NCBI GenBank assembly: GCA_003956705.1
Contig: QZCP01000039.1
Span: forward strand, 40,001-104,000
From: Brevipalpus yothersi
Lineage: Eukaryota; Arthropoda; Arachnida; Trombidiformes; Tenuipalpidae
Direction of reading: 5' to 3'
Length of the DNA: 64,000 nucleotides
Shown: in pieces, positions 39,929 through 53,362 of the stretch
Layout of the letters: every line of letters begins with the position of its first letter
How positions within the stretch are numbered: position 1 is the stretch's first letter
Position numbers and translations under genes: made by a program
The notes under the pieces: generated by a model
Seen by the model: only the letters and a program-made list of their open reading frames with translations
The model's database searches: none
What the model was told of the DNA's origin: nothing

Positions 39929-41976
39929 CCCTTGCCGATCTTTTGCTTTCGTTTTCATTGAGCGGAAGGTTTTTCATTCCATTCTTTACTTTTTTTGCTT
40001 CATTCTTTCTTCTTGATTTCAAAAAGTTCAACAATATTTACCTGAGCATCTGGTTGATATTTTTTTCTTTCTCACAGTAATCTTGATATTTTATCTATTT
40101 TTTGTACTCTCTCTCTCTCTCCATTCACTTCCTAGTTTGTGCCTTGAGCAGTTATCTTTTTTCACCGCTTTCCGATGTATATGTACCATAATATTTACAA
40201 GAGGTAAGGTAGCAAAAAAAACGAGATGCACAGAAAATTGCTTTATATTGGAAAATTTCGAGTCAAGTGGCAGAGTTTTTACGCTTACCTTATGTATACC
40301 TTCATATATATTCCTCAATACTTTATGAGATTACTACTCCTGAGGATTTTCCAGGGACCCACTATCCTGGATTCCGTCTAAGATTCTGGTTTCCAATTTA
40401 TTTTGGCTTAGACGATGAAAGGCTTACCAAACACATAGATATATACCACAGCTACATATACACATACCTGATGAGAAGGCAAGAATCCAGAACAATTTTT
40501 CCTTGAAGGCAAAAAGTAACTGATCTGTATCAAAATTTGAAGACATTCTGTTGATCCATCAAAGCTGAAAAGTTATCTCTCTATCGATTTGGGGAGAATT
40601 TTATCCGAATATTTTCTTCAATATTTTCTGAATCCTAGAATCCTAGAATACAATATTGAGAATACGATATAATGTTGGCTAGAATCAACAATTTGGATTC
40701 CAATATACTAGAGGTTTTGCTCACTTCTCTTGCTCCGCTCGTTCCGCTCGCTTGTTCTTTGGCCTGATACAACATATGTAAGAACTCTGATCGATAATTT
40801 TCAGTGAGATTAGCAAGTGGAAGATCTAAAACTTTAGCTGGAAATTGTGCTCAATTATCTCGTTTTCTCCTTTTCCCTCCTTAAAAGCCTCTTTTTTCGT
40901 TTCTACTAATCTAATTTTTCGAATTTTATCAGTTTCTCCGAAGAATATTTCTCTTCTAATCATCAGGTCCTCTTTTGCTTATGGGGCTTAATGTTTATAA
41001 GGCAGTGGAGGTAGTACAAGACCTTAAATGATCAATATTTTTTATATAATAAAAGACAAGATAAGATGCAAACATATACATTGAATTTCAAAATTTCCAG
41101 CCAATATGTGAGTCTTTTTCATCAAAATTTTCAACAACCAATTGAGGAGATGAAAGAAAATTTTTGAATATCTCAATTTTGTGGATAGAAAATTCACTCT
41201 ATTTCGATGGTAATGATTGAATAATGAGTTAAACATTCTATCAGATGAATTCACTCGGTTTTTCAAAATATTATTATTATTATTATCACTCGAAATACTA
41301 ACTCCTAATGAGATGCATAATTTTCCTCTCCTCCTACTCTTCGAATCACACACACACACACACATTGTGGGCCATTTTCTATGTGTGTATATATTGTCAA
41401 CTCAGTGGTAGCAAGTGAATGAAGATAAATTAATTTTTAACACATAACAGTGTTGCTTCCTCTGATTTATTGGAGCGGAAACTATGTTCACACATCTCGC
41501 CTTTTAAGTGATAAAATACAAGAGAGCCAAATCAATACTCTCTCTCTCTCTCTTTCTTCCTCAAGTTTTACTCAAAGCATTTTGTTCAACCTATTCATCT
41601 GCATTAGCCATGCTAAGCTAGTTTACTGTCAAGGTGTATTGAAGGTATTTGAGATTCTTTTGAATCTTCATCCTGGGTTTCTCTCCGTCTCTCTCTTTCT
41701 CTCTCTTTCTCTCTCTCTTTGGAATACATGATGCTTAAGTAACAACTGATTAAATAAATCGTGTTCAAAGATTCACTCTTCATGCTGCTTTCATATATTT
41801 CCCCACTAATTCCTCTATTCATGGCGACTTTTCGTCAAATCAAATTGAATATCTCACCACGATCTCACACACACCGAGAATTGTATCATTCACATTTTAT
41901 TCTACTGTATCTATCTTTATTCCTTCGCCAGTCAATCCATTTATCTTATCGTTTCTCATTTCTTTTCTGCTTGATT

Positions 41977-41979
<3 letters not shown>

Positions 41980-42038
<59 letters not shown>
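41980..42038 (+). repeat. (CT)n tract, about 59 bp, upstream of Fife exon 2
   Basis: CT run that ends about 360 bases before the exon 2 acceptor. Confidence 0.96.
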
Positions 42039-42041
<3 letters not shown>

Positions 42042-42398
42042 CACACACAAACTAGCACCTTTGTACTGATTCTAGTAGTCAAAATATTTGGGTTTCTCAC
42101 TCCATGTCCAATCTAAGCCTTTCCTCAATCCATTTGCCTTCTATCCTCAATGTTATCCGATTTCTTGTCTACATATAATCTGGGCATTTCTTGACATTGA
42201 TACCTATACCAAGTCAATGTTAACTATTGAACCAAACACTTATCAATACACATACACTCAGCCGCATCTTTTCACCTTATATTCTCACCTTTAAATATTC
42301 TCTCTCTCCTTTGATCACAAACTTTCAATCATTCTTTCTTTCTCTCTCTCTCTCTCTCTTTCTCTCCTTGTACCCACCAACTACTATTTTGCTACCAG

Positions 42399-42606
42399 AC
42401 AAACCAAAGGAATGAATGATGATCATGATAAACGACCTGATGGTTCACCATTGGAATCTCCTTCTTTTCATGATGCTAAACGGATTGGAGATTGTCGAAC
42501 ATGCCGTAAAAAGATTATCGCTGATGAACGCTACAACTATTGCGATACTTGCGCCGAGCCAATTTGTGAGGATTGCTCATCCTATTCGGATAAAAGTGAA
42601 CAGAAG
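42399..42606 (+). CDS. Fife: Fife exon 2: first three cysteine pairs of the zinc finger
   Basis: Residues 156-225. The acceptor GCTACCAG and donor CAGAAG|GTAAAC give phases 2 and 0. Three CxxC pairs lie at 188/191 (CRTC), 204/207 (CDTC) and 212/215 (CEDC). The fourth is in exon 3, giving the eight-cysteine, two-zinc finger of the RIM/Piccolo/rabphilin type. In RIM this finger, with the preceding helix, binds Rab3 and Munc13. The CT tract starts 20 bases after the exon end. Confidence 0.9.
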
Positions 42607-42623
42607 GTAAACAACATGAATCG

Positions 42624-42626
<3 letters not shown>

Positions 42627-42672
<46 letters not shown>
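42627..42672 (+). repeat. (CT)n tract, 46 bp, just after the exon 2 donor
   Basis: Starts 20 bases downstream of the exon 2 splice donor. Confidence 0.96.
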
Positions 42673-42673
<1 letters not shown>

Positions 42674-42956
42674 GCTATTTTCTTCATTTTCATTCTTCCA
42701 ATGAATATTCCCCATTCGTTGTCCTACTGCCCCTAGCAAGTGATGGTTCAGAGAGGTATTCACGCAAATAGAGCTGATAATTTGATAGAAAATGAGGTTG
42801 GATCGATATTCCCAGAGCATACAGGGAAGAGAAAGAGAGAGAGGTAAAGAAAAAGTGGAAGAGAATGTAAAAATGGTGAAAGACATAGAAATGATGAGTA
42901 AGAACAGTCATACTGATGTGATGTGGAAAATCTGGTTGATTATGGTGCTTCTCAAG

Positions 42957-42961
<5 letters not shown>

Positions 42962-42998
<37 letters not shown>

Positions 42999-42999
42999 N

Positions 43000-43044
<45 letters not shown>
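42962..43044 (+). repeat. (CT)n tract, about 83 bp, with one N at 42999
   Basis: CT run with a TTTCNC interruption; the ambiguous base lies at position 42999. Confidence 0.95.
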
Positions 43045-43048
<4 letters not shown>

Positions 43049-46000
43049 TCACTTTATCTCTATCTCTGTTTATCATGCATGCAGATCCCTGAACCATTGA
43101 ACTTGTCGCTGACTCTTATATTATTGTTTGCTGCCTTTTTCCATTCACCGTATGCACTGCTTTTCCATACCCTCTGGATACCTTCACTCCAGGGTAAACG
43201 TCCATGGATTTCAAGTGAACTAGAGAGAGAGAGAGAGAGAGAGAGATAGTTTGAAACGAGAGTATGAACACTTCATGATCAGATTAGTGTTGTTATTCTC
43301 TCTTTTCTCTACTCTTTCGTTCTTTTATTTAATAGGGTTTAGTAGGATGTAATTGCTGTAAATTTTTCGATACAGAGATCCGGGTTCACGCAAAAAATGT
43401 CCTCAAAAAGATTATTATTATTGTTATTATGAATAACAACTTTCCCGGGTGACCAGTTATTATATCAAATTTCACCTTCATAGTATTTCTCTTTTTGATC
43501 CTGGAATTTTTTCGTAAAACTCATGAGCGAATTCCCATATATGTGCATTCATCCCAAGATGAGACCTTCCAGGTGGAACAAATCTTTCAATTCTTTTCTC
43601 AGCAAAATCTGAAGATACCCCAGCTGGTTGAAGGGGTTTGAATAGATTTTATTCCTTCTTCTCGAGTTTTTTGTCTTCCATCTCTCAGTACATTCTGATC
43701 AAGACACTTTGAATTGAAAAGGAAAAGAATTGGGTCAAGAGAATGATAAAAATGAGCATATTTTACCAGATGAGAAGTATAGTCCTTTTTTCGGTTTGAT
43801 ACTTGACTTGCTTCACATCTTTCAATATTGGTACTTCAATTAATGATCAAATTAAATTTTTAGCTCAAGAGAATTCAATTTTCCTCGATTGAAGCTGGCT
43901 TAAAAATTGTTACTACTAGCATTACCTGGATGGTGAATCTTTTGTATTTCACTTCAATCAACTTCCTGTAATAGTTTCAAAATGCACATTACAAATTTTG
44001 AAATGTAAATATCTTTTTCCGAGAATAATGACAATTGGAAATATTCTAGAGCAAGCATATCAACCAGACGATGAAAGAAGAAAAATGAAACATGATACAG
44101 CTCACCGAAAGTTAGTTTCATTATTCAATCGAGAAGAAAAAACGGAGAAAAATCTCAAAATTCCCAAGTGAATTCCGATCAACCGAGCAGGTACGAAAGC
44201 TTTCTGCTCCCATAATGAATATGGATTAGATGTATTCCATTAAAAATTAGATCAAAAGTTTCTTTTCCATGAGAATTTAGACATTTTGCTACTATCGTCT
44301 TCAATCTTTCACCTGTGTGAATACAACAAGGCAATCAATGGAGATGCAAATGATATAAGCTCTTTATCTCTCTCTTTTTCTCTCTCTCTCTATCTCCAAT
44401 GTAGTTAGAAGCGATGTGAAATGATTCATATTGTCAAGTATTGAGACATCAAATACAGCAATTTCTGGCTCATCTGAATTGGTGAATACACTTTGACTTA
44501 CAACAGTAGCACACCCGATCAATATCTGTCTAAATCATGTATTCTCTATCACACCTATGAATACTTCATTTGCATACGTAATTAGTGTCATTTGGATGAT
44601 TAACGTTTCCTAATTACTATCGACCAAGCTTCTAAATACTATTATTATGAGTGATCTGAGGTATATGAATTATGTGTTTATCATCATCAACAGTTGACAG
44701 GCTAGAATTTCATACTTATCATATTCAAATATTCAATGTTTTCACTTTTTCTTTTTCTTCTTTCTTTCACTTTCTTTGATTATTATCTAAGATATAAATT
44801 CAAGGACAGAAGAACATGAGCATTCAGATGTGAAGAGAAATAAGAAAAGAAAGAAAGAGAGCTTCAATATATTTTGATCGAGTGAAGAGAAAATGAAAAT
44901 GATAAAAAATGAGCAAGTATATAGATGGAGGAATAAGATGTAGCTTCATATATTTTGCTTACCTTTCATTTTATGAAAATTTCTCAGATATTCAAATATA
45001 TATATATGTGTATATAAAGTATTGGATGCTGAAATATATGGAATGCTTGAAATAGTTTCAGTTCTTGCAAGGATAGAGAGAGAAAAAAAGCAAGAAAAGC
45101 ATCAAGTTATTTGGAGAAGTTTCTTTTTTTTTATTCTTCGTCAAACAAAACTTACATGCTTTGCTGGCTGTTTTATAACTCATCATCAAATTGAATCTCT
45201 GATTGAGTGAAAATAGGGATTGAATTGATTTACAACAATCCATCCAAAACAGTTCATGCAAACCCTTCCATAAAAGACTGAAATAGAAGTGTGTCAATGA
45301 GAAGAGAGAGAGAGATCATAGGCAAATCAATGGTCATTCAATGAAATCTTCCATTCATGAACATGCTTCGAACATTCTTACCTCCAGTTGAGGTCAGTCT
45401 CTCATTCTCTCATTATTCTGCCAGTATTCCAGCGATACTTTTAATTCCATGTTCTCATGGTACTTGTGCAACAATCAGAGTTGTTACAACAGTTTCCATT
45501 ATTGTGAAAACATACTCTTGTATACTCTGGAAATGGGAATAAGAGAGAAAGAGAGAAAGGAAAAGAAAGAGAAAAAGTATCTTCTTCCATCCTCTTTGGA
45601 AAAAAGAAAAAGAAAGAAAGATTGAATGAGATGAAGAAAGGATGGTAAAAGTTGCTATTCATCGTATTATCGTTTCATCCAATATTCTTTTTCCAGTACA
45701 TCTCGTTCTTTCACTACATCATCACTCACTTGCACCACAACATTTACACTTGGCAAGTGTTACTTTTTGGACATTCTTGGAACTTATATCATATGTATTA
45801 TTTCTCTCTCTCTCTCTCTTTTCTTTCATACACCGTTAACTTTATCCATTTTCAACTTTTTTTCTCATTGTTATGATCATGTCTCAAATTTTCGAGTGCA
45901 TGTGTATACATATAAATTTGTTGGACTCACACGTATACAAGAATAAGAATAAGAATACTCCTAAGGAACCATCATCTTTTCCTCTCATTCCTTATTTTTC

Positions 46001-46429
46001 TACTTCAATCTCTTTCAATAGATATTCTTCATCCTTTTCAAATTCTCACTTCATCCTTTTCCACCACTTCCTATCTTTTACCATGATATTATTATCTGTA
46101 CCCATTATGATGATCACTATCGGTCGAGTCATCATGATCATTCCATTGATACTTGATCTTTTCACGCTCTCCTACTTATATCACCTCATATTTTTGTCTG
46201 TGTCTCTTCCTCTTTTTCATCTTCTTCCTCTTCTTCTTCCTATTTCTCAATATTAACTTTCTCTCTCTTTTATCTTCTCTCTATTAACTTGTGGAATGGC
46301 TTCCATTCGATCATCGCATTTTGATGCGCTCTACTTGGTTCCTGTGTGTCCATTCTCTGGTCAATTCACCAATATATATACGAACCACCAATAAATACCC
46401 ATACAACCATGTACCCATGGTATATACAG

Positions 46430-46582
46430 CTATGGATGTGTAGCTTTTGTAGACGTCGAGGAACTCAACCTGCTGTTGCTGCCTTAACTGAATTAGGACT
46501 TCTAATACCATCATCACTGGTATCCGGAAGAAGAAGATCAACTATTGTTAGCATACAAGATAGAGATGCCTCAACGGGTCAG
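46430..46582 (+). CDS. Fife: Fife exon 3: last cysteine pair of the zinc finger
   Basis: Residues 226-276, phase 0 at both ends (acceptor ATATACAG, donor GGTCAG|GTAAGT). It opens with LWMCSFCRRRG, so Cys229 and Cys232 complete the finger. The W-x-C-x-x-C-R pattern matches the RIM and Piccolo VCNLCRK segment. The rest is a short basic and Ser-rich linker. Because 153 nt is a multiple of three, skipping this exon would keep the frame but remove half of one zinc site. Confidence 0.88.
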
Positions 46583-46729
46583 GTAAGTTGATTTGATGGG
46601 AGGAAAAACAGTATACCTAAGAATAAGAAGAAAGAAAATTTTTGCCTTTTCCGCATCCAATATTCTTTCACATGGAAAGTATATTCTCTGCACCATAGCC
46701 AATAATAACAACGGATGGCGATGTCTCTG

Positions 46730-46732
<3 letters not shown>

Positions 46733-46790
<58 letters not shown>
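46733..46790 (+). repeat. (CT)n tract, about 58 bp
   Basis: CT run starting about 150 bases after Fife exon 3. Confidence 0.96.
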
Positions 46791-46792
<2 letters not shown>

Positions 46793-47095
46793 GAGAATCT
46801 GTGTAACTGGTGGCTTTGGTTGGGAAGAGAGATAAAACAGGAAAAATAATACTGTTCACGAAGAAGAATATATATATACACTGAATTCAGAGTATCGTGT
46901 GAGTGGAAATATATGTAGCGCCTGTTGATGTGTTAAAAATACGGAAGCAACAACATTCACACCAGGATATGGACATATCGAAATGATGTTTTCTAAGTAT
47001 ATTATCATGAGAATAAGTATGTCTATGTAAGTGAAAAGTTAAGAGAGTCAATTCAGTTCCTCACTATCAAGGTTGATGTATGAAACGATTTTCTA

Positions 47096-47098
<3 letters not shown>

Positions 47099-47156
<58 letters not shown>
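47099..47156 (+). repeat. (GA)n tract, about 58 bp
   Basis: GA run about 310 bases downstream of the CT tract at 46733-46790 and able to pair with it in RNA. Confidence 0.96.
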
Positions 47157-47158
<2 letters not shown>

Positions 47159-47960
47159 TAAGTGATTTTATATGTCTGTAGATTCAAGAGAATCATAAGG
47201 CACAAAACTGTGACCGATATTATGAGGAGAATTTTTCTTAGAATTGAAAATATATATACACACAAATATGAGAAAGAGAGTGAATATTAGCGCAAAAAGA
47301 GGAAATCATCGCCATTATTTGATATGATGATGATTTTATGGCTGGCTACAAGTTTTGTGTATGATTGCAATGCGGAAAAAGGATGAAGAGTTGGAGGGAA
47401 AATTTTTTTCAATGATCATAACAACACTATCCAAAATATTTTACAAGATGCATGAAGGCTCGTAAATTGATGTGTAAAGTTCATTTGTGAATGGAAAACA
47501 TGCACACAAGTAAATGTATATTTATTTTTTTTCATTCAAAAACGATATTCAGATACATGACACGAAGTTACAATTTATCGTAGGCGATTTTGGGCCATTT
47601 TTTCTTAAGGTTTCCATAAGAGCATACAGCTTTGAATCTTGCTTGTGTGTATGTGTAAGGTTTGATATAAATTCTTTCTGGCTCATTCAACTTCAATAAT
47701 AATATCATGCATATGAATCCACATTATTATCACTCATAAACAGTTATACCACTACTTACTCACAGCATGTGTGTGTGTGTGTGTGTGCTTGTATTTGTGT
47801 ATGTTTATGTCATTGACAAGTCATGTGAGCTTATTTTTTTCACTCGAAAAACATTTCACTCCCACTGAATCAATGTTGCTTTTCAGCATATCAAAGTCTT
47901 TCCATGCCCCACTTCGGTTCCAGTGTAGAAGTTACGTGTATTGACTACTTTTACATGCAT

Positions 47961-47980
47961 ATATACATGTACATGTATAT
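47961..47980. repeat. Perfect 20-bp palindrome
   Basis: ATATACATGTACATGTATAT equals its own reverse complement. It lies in Fife intron 3. Confidence 0.85.
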
Positions 47981-48176
47981 CATGTGAGTAACGGTAAAAT
48001 GAAGGAGAGAAGAAGGAGAGAGAGAGAAAGAGAGAGTTTGGGAAACATGTTCATTTGCCTCTCATCATTTGACAAGCTATCAGCATCTTTTCCTTAAGCA
48101 TTCATTGGAACCGAAGAGTGAGTGAAGGTGTAGTTCAGCTATACATGCATATGAGAGGAAGAGAGATGAAGAAAGC

Positions 48177-48221
<45 letters not shown>

Positions 48222-48343
48222 TAAGAAAGTGACTATAGATGATGGTGAATGCAGATATTCTTTCCAAAACTCTCATTTCCATGAGATTGATCATGAATCA
48301 CATCACTATTTTCTCTTAGAATGAGTCAAGAGGAATGAAAAAG

Positions 48344-48386
<43 letters not shown>

Positions 48387-50175
48387 AATATTCACTGTCT
48401 CACGCCATGGCTTGAATATTACATCATCTTGGAGGCAATATCAAATTCCTGGAAGCAAAAAGAACAGCATTCAGTAAAAGAATATGCTACCGGAGAAATA
48501 AGAGAAGATAGGATGAATGGGAAAGAGAGAAAGAAAGAAGGAGAGAGAGAAAGAAAAGAGTGAAAATGTATGAAACCGAAAAACTAAAGTGAATAAGAGA
48601 AGAAAGAGAGGAAGAGAGGAAGAGAGAGAGAGAGAAGAAAAGTGTTCAGTAGGGTTAGAAAAGATGAGTGAGATGGAGATAAAATTGATGCAGGTGAGAT
48701 CAATTCTTTTCCATGCGCACCAAATGTGAACGGTTTCAAGTTGAGGAATACATGAAATAAGGTCGGCTGATGGTAAGGTAAGAAGAGTATGAAGAAGAGG
48801 AAGAAGAAAAAGAATATCGATCCAGTACAAAACTCAACGTGTGTGTGTGAGAGAGAGAATAGCAACAAGAAGGCGAATGGTAAGAAAAAGTAATGTGGTA
48901 AACCACTGACTTGTCTGATTTAGTGGCTCACTGTTGCCATTGAAGAATGAAGGTAAAATACGATCATGATGGTGATGATCATGTGGTATAGATATCAATC
49001 TAATGATTTTGCTATTTGAATATATGTGGAATACAGAATGCTCTCTGTATGCATGTGTAGTAGTGGGTTGAAAGTCATTAGAATGGAAGCTCATTGATCA
49101 TGGCTGAAGAGGAAGCGAATGAAAAATCGAAATGATTCTTCCAATTGATGATCATTGAGTTGAAACAGTTTTTGAATTTCACATTCTCTCTCTAACTGAT
49201 TATCTTTCTCTTCATATACTCAGAAAGAAAGAGAGAATAGCGGTAATTTGGATTCACTTTGTGATGTGTGCATATATGTGTTCTTTTTTTTCTATGCGAT
49301 TGTCAAAGTATTCTCAACTTTTGTTTCTCTTTTATCTTCCATCCATAATGAATCATTTTCATTAATTGATTCATCCAGTGAATTACTTTCAATTCTATTG
49401 GGACATTTGGGACTATTTTCCATTGTTTTCATTGGATATACACATTGAGAGTGGGAGGAAAAAAAGAAGAGAGATACATTAGATGACTTCAGGAATCAAT
49501 ATCAGTATTATATCAGTGTTCACAAAATAATTTGATTCAAGAGTAGCAAAATTCTCTTTCTCAAATCGTCTGGAATTCATTTCATGGAATTTCGATAAGC
49601 CTTGGTGAGCCAGCATTTCTCTCTTTCTCTCTTGGCATGATATCTCTTTCACTAAAATAGCAAAATTAGAATCAATTCAAAAAGACTGATAACTGGGTTA
49701 AGATGTAAATCCTATTGGGAAAACAAAAAATAACCTTCTGGTACAGAAATTAACCATGCCTTTTGAAATTGAAATGCAGTCTTCAACCTTCAACTAGGAG
49801 AGACACTTTATACGATTCGTTTTACAGAATACATAAGAATCTAGGAATATAAGTGATAAAAGCTTAGGGAAAAAAAGGGAAAGAGTGAAATATATATTGC
49901 AGAGAACAAAATCAAATTCAGAATTAAATTGAAGAAAATACTTTACCAAGAAGCAGACAAAATTCTCTTGACAATATTTGAATGCATTTTAGTAAAAAAG
50001 ATTTTCAGATTGCTTCGATATACTAGATACAAGATCACTCATGCATACTAATATCTTAACAACTCGTGTCACATTGTACACATGGTAACTTCGATCTCAT
50101 CTCATTTCCTTGGCTTGATCTTATTTCTCTTTACCTTCATGAATAGCTTGGAAGAATTCTTCCAAGAGAGTATAC

Positions 50176-50177
<2 letters not shown>

Positions 50178-50219
<42 letters not shown>

Positions 50220-50220
50220 G

Positions 50221-50261
<41 letters not shown>
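50178..50261 (+). repeat. (AAAG)n followed by (GA)n
   Basis: About 49 bases of AAAG tetramers run into about 35 bases of GA. The same order on the opposite strand (CT then CTTT) is seen at 3344-3382 and 52591-52666. Confidence 0.93.
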
Positions 50262-50263
<2 letters not shown>

Positions 50264-51309
50264 AGCGAGATAGATAGATAGAAGCGAAAGTTTCAAGTCT
50301 CTATAGCTTATTTATGAGATCTTGAAGACTGGAGGAGATGACCTTCCAACTACCCATGATCATCATGAAATAGAAATGAGAAAAAGAGATACGATGAGAT
50401 GAGAGAATTCATGATGGCCAAAAGTTACATGTGAATAAGGATCATCATGGAGAGACGGGTATTTCGGTGTATAAGTGTGGGTGTCGAGATGAGAAAGAGA
50501 GAGAATCATGTATGAGTATCAGCAAAATTTGTTCAATATGCCCATGTTTAAGGTGGGTAGTCAACCAATTCATTCCTGGTATCATTTGATAATTTTTTGG
50601 AAAAAGAAGCGAATTGAATCTCACAAGAATTGTGCAATCGAATTTTGATGTTCATTGGCTTTTATTGGCCCATTAGAGAATTGGTTGAATCGAATTGAAT
50701 TTGTATCGAAAAGAGAAAGTCATGAAAGAGAGAGAGTAAAATGAGAGAATCGAATTCTGTGAATTATTTAACGAAAAGAGATAGAACGAGAAAAAGAAAA
50801 AGTTGGAAAGTTGGAAATCAGTATCCCCTAAGATTTGGAAAGAAAAAAGGAAAATTTCTTTCCAATACTGGGTCAAGGATAAATTTTTTACCATATACTG
50901 CTATAAAATATGATTAATATTGATGAGAAAACACACCCAAAAAGCAAGAAGCTATAACTTACGGGTGAAAAAAGAAAAGAAATAAGTAAAGAAAGATGAA
51001 TGATTGTAATAATATGATGCTAATAGTATTCCCTCTTCACCTGTTCCATGGAATAAGGATCACAATTTTTGATGCATCAATCAAGCGGAATATGTGTTTG
51101 TATCCATACATACCCACATCTACTGATGAGACTAAAGTATCTATCCTGTATTCTGTATTCTTCGATCGGATTTTTTCCGTGGGTTTGTGTTCAGGATGGA
51201 CAATGTTTGAATATTGGCTTGTACACTACCGTTATTCTCTAGAACATTTTCAATTTATCCATTCAATATCTAATTCGAGTAAATGGTGTATTTTTTTCTC
51301 CATTTACAG

Positions 51310-52213
51310 AGACGGCCTTCCAATGTCGAGATATCAAGACAAAGTTCCACAGATTCAACTGGTGCAAGTCTTTTGACTACTGGTGATAGTCGTCCATCAT
51401 CTCGTGTAAGTGGTAATGCTCGACGCTTGTCAGCACGTCCTGATGTGCCAATAAGAAGATATTCTGCAACATTGATCAAAGATCGCTACTCATCAGCCGA
51501 TGGTCTTGATGAGCACATACGGCCAGCCAGTGAGTCTTCCAATGTAAATATGATGAACAATAATAGCTCAATGTTTGGTGCCAATATGATTCGCTCACGA
51601 GGTGATATTGGTGGTAGTATTGGTCACAATAGTAATAATAATAATAATGGATCACAGCGAATGCCTCGAAAATCATTTTCCGCTTCCGATAGCTCATTAG
51701 AAGATTTTATAGCTGATAGTGAGAATCATGATCCCAATTTTAATGGTCTCAATCCGAAGCGAAGACGTTCAAGAAGATCAAAGTCAATCAGTCAAAATCA
51801 ACATTCAACCAGCACTGGTGGACTTGCCGGTAATGGTGGTGGTGGTATGGGACCTAGTCAACCGTATTCCCGGTCACCGAGAACATCGACCAGTGGTAAG
51901 GGAATGATGATGGACAATGATGGTGATACATTCATCGAATCGGATCCAAATTTGTTTCCACAACGATTGAGTGAACGTAAAAGTAGCAATTATAATATCA
52001 ATACTGGCTACAATCATGATGGTACCGTGTTGAGGCATATAGCATCGGATGCTGCCTTATATTCTGATGCATTACGACGTAAAAGTGATTCACAGAGCTC
52101 AGAGTATAGTGATATTAGGGTGTCCAGTCCACCAGGTGATTCAATGTCTCCATCATCACCAGATATAAGCAGATCACCACGAGAATCGGCAGATTCTGAT
52201 ATGTTAGGTCTTC
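51310..52213 (+). CDS. Fife: Fife exon 4: large Ser/Arg/Asn-rich linker
   Basis: Residues 277-577 plus one base. The acceptor TTTACAG and donor GGTCTTC|GTAAGT give phases 0 and 1. No folded domain is visible. It is low in hydrophobic residues and has short basic-Ser motifs (ARRLSARP, IRRYSATL, RRRSRRSKS, RRKSDSQ) that fit PKA-type kinase sites (R-R-x-S), plus a run of Asn from AAT repeats and a Gly run. RIM-family linkers are similarly disordered and phosphorylated. The end (SSPPGDSMSPSSPDISRSP) is rich in SP motifs. Confidence 0.85.
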
Positions 52214-52589
52214 GTAAGTATTTTATCATTCAATTTACTCATCTATCTGATTTTTGATGTGATCATTTCACCGTGTAGTTGATGGAGTAGAGGAGTAGAA
52301 GTACACTTGCAAACGATACTTATTGCTTGAAAGGCTTCAGATAATCTTTGCAATATCATGACCAAAGTCATCGGTATTCCTTTCTCTCTGTTTCTTGGAA
52401 GAAGAAGAAAATCGATGAAGGGGGACAAAGTCAACCTTGATGAAAGCTTTTATCTTACTTTCTCTTTCTCTCTTTTTCTGAATCTCTTTGCGAGCATTCT
52501 CATTGTAAGATTGGCACCTAGCATCTCATTTCCAGGGTCAAATTTTGCCAGAACCTTTCAGGTTAAATTATATTATCTACTGGAGTACT

Positions 52590-52664
<75 letters not shown>

Positions 52665-53362
52665 CTCAAGATTCAGTTTCCTCACAAGCCTACAGGCATA
52701 CAGACAGATTTTTTCCTCTCTCCTCTTCTCACACTTGCAATATTCAATCAGTATTTCAGAATGAATAATTGATTGTGATTCCTAATGATTCTTAACAGAA
52801 ACTTTTTTCTTTGCCCAAGAGAAAAAAGCTTGAAATGGTTACATTCACTTTCTTTCCCTCTCTTTTCTCACATCTTTAGATATATTCGAATAATATATGT
52901 TCTCTTTGTCAGCAGTTTTCTTTCCACAATGCCTGGAAGGTTTATCCACAATTCTTTCAAGATACTTTGTATCCTTAGCTAGTTTTCTTTCTGCTCATGA
53001 AATGCAACATATTTCTCTCTCTCTCTCTTTCTCTCTTTTTCAAAAGTTATTCACTCTACAAGTGAGGAGTGTTTGAGAAAAAATTCCACAAAATTGGAAT
53101 TTTTCAACATGTAATTCTGGAGTCTCTGATGGGGAATATTAATGATCATCTCAACCGATTTGGTGGATTCATTCAATAACTCATCTTAACCAATCTCAAT
53201 GCTCTGTCAACCTAGATCAATTTGTTTTGGAATGAAAACAATAATCATGTTGAAGCGTATCTCGCTCATTATTCTCCATACACATGAATGCTGAGAGATA
53301 CTGCAAAATGAATCATTATCAATTGATCACATTTTTTTCATTCTTTTCTCTCTCTTTTACAG
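52214..53362 (+). other. Fife intron 4
   Basis: Phase 1 intron of about 1.1 kb with a CT-then-CTTT tract at 52591-52666. Nothing else was seen. Confidence 0.75.

Larger units (their letters stand above)
28559..42398 (+). other. Fife intron 1 (13.8 kb)
   Basis: Phase 2 intron between the Rab-binding helix and the zinc finger. It carries many repeats (32669-32752, 33140-33184, 33947-34108 with the N gap, 34712-34787, 35612-35660 as TG, 37045-37104, 41980-42038). Nested genes or extra exons were not recognised. A short GC-rich block near 40727-40752 repeats TCCGCTCG twice in otherwise AT-rich sequence. Confidence 0.75.
42607..46429 (+). other. Fife intron 2 (3.8 kb)
   Basis: Phase 0 intron that splits the zinc finger. 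It starts almost directly with a CT tract (42627-42672), then another with one N (42962-43044), then a GA tract (43222-43246). No exon was recognised. Confidence 0.75.
46583..51309 (+). other. Fife intron 3 (4.7 kb)
   Basis: Phase 0 intron with AG/CT tracts at 46733-46790 (CT), 47099-47156 (GA), 48180-48218 (GA), 48352-48383 (GA) and 50178-50261 (AAAG then GA), and a 20-bp perfect palindrome at 47961-47980. No exon was recognised. Confidence 0.75.

Noticed and set aside
42923..42960. Short frame ENLVDYGASQGK before a CT tract, considered as an extra Fife exon
   Set aside because: No splice borders of suitable phase; exons 2 and 3 already join in phase and complete the zinc finger.
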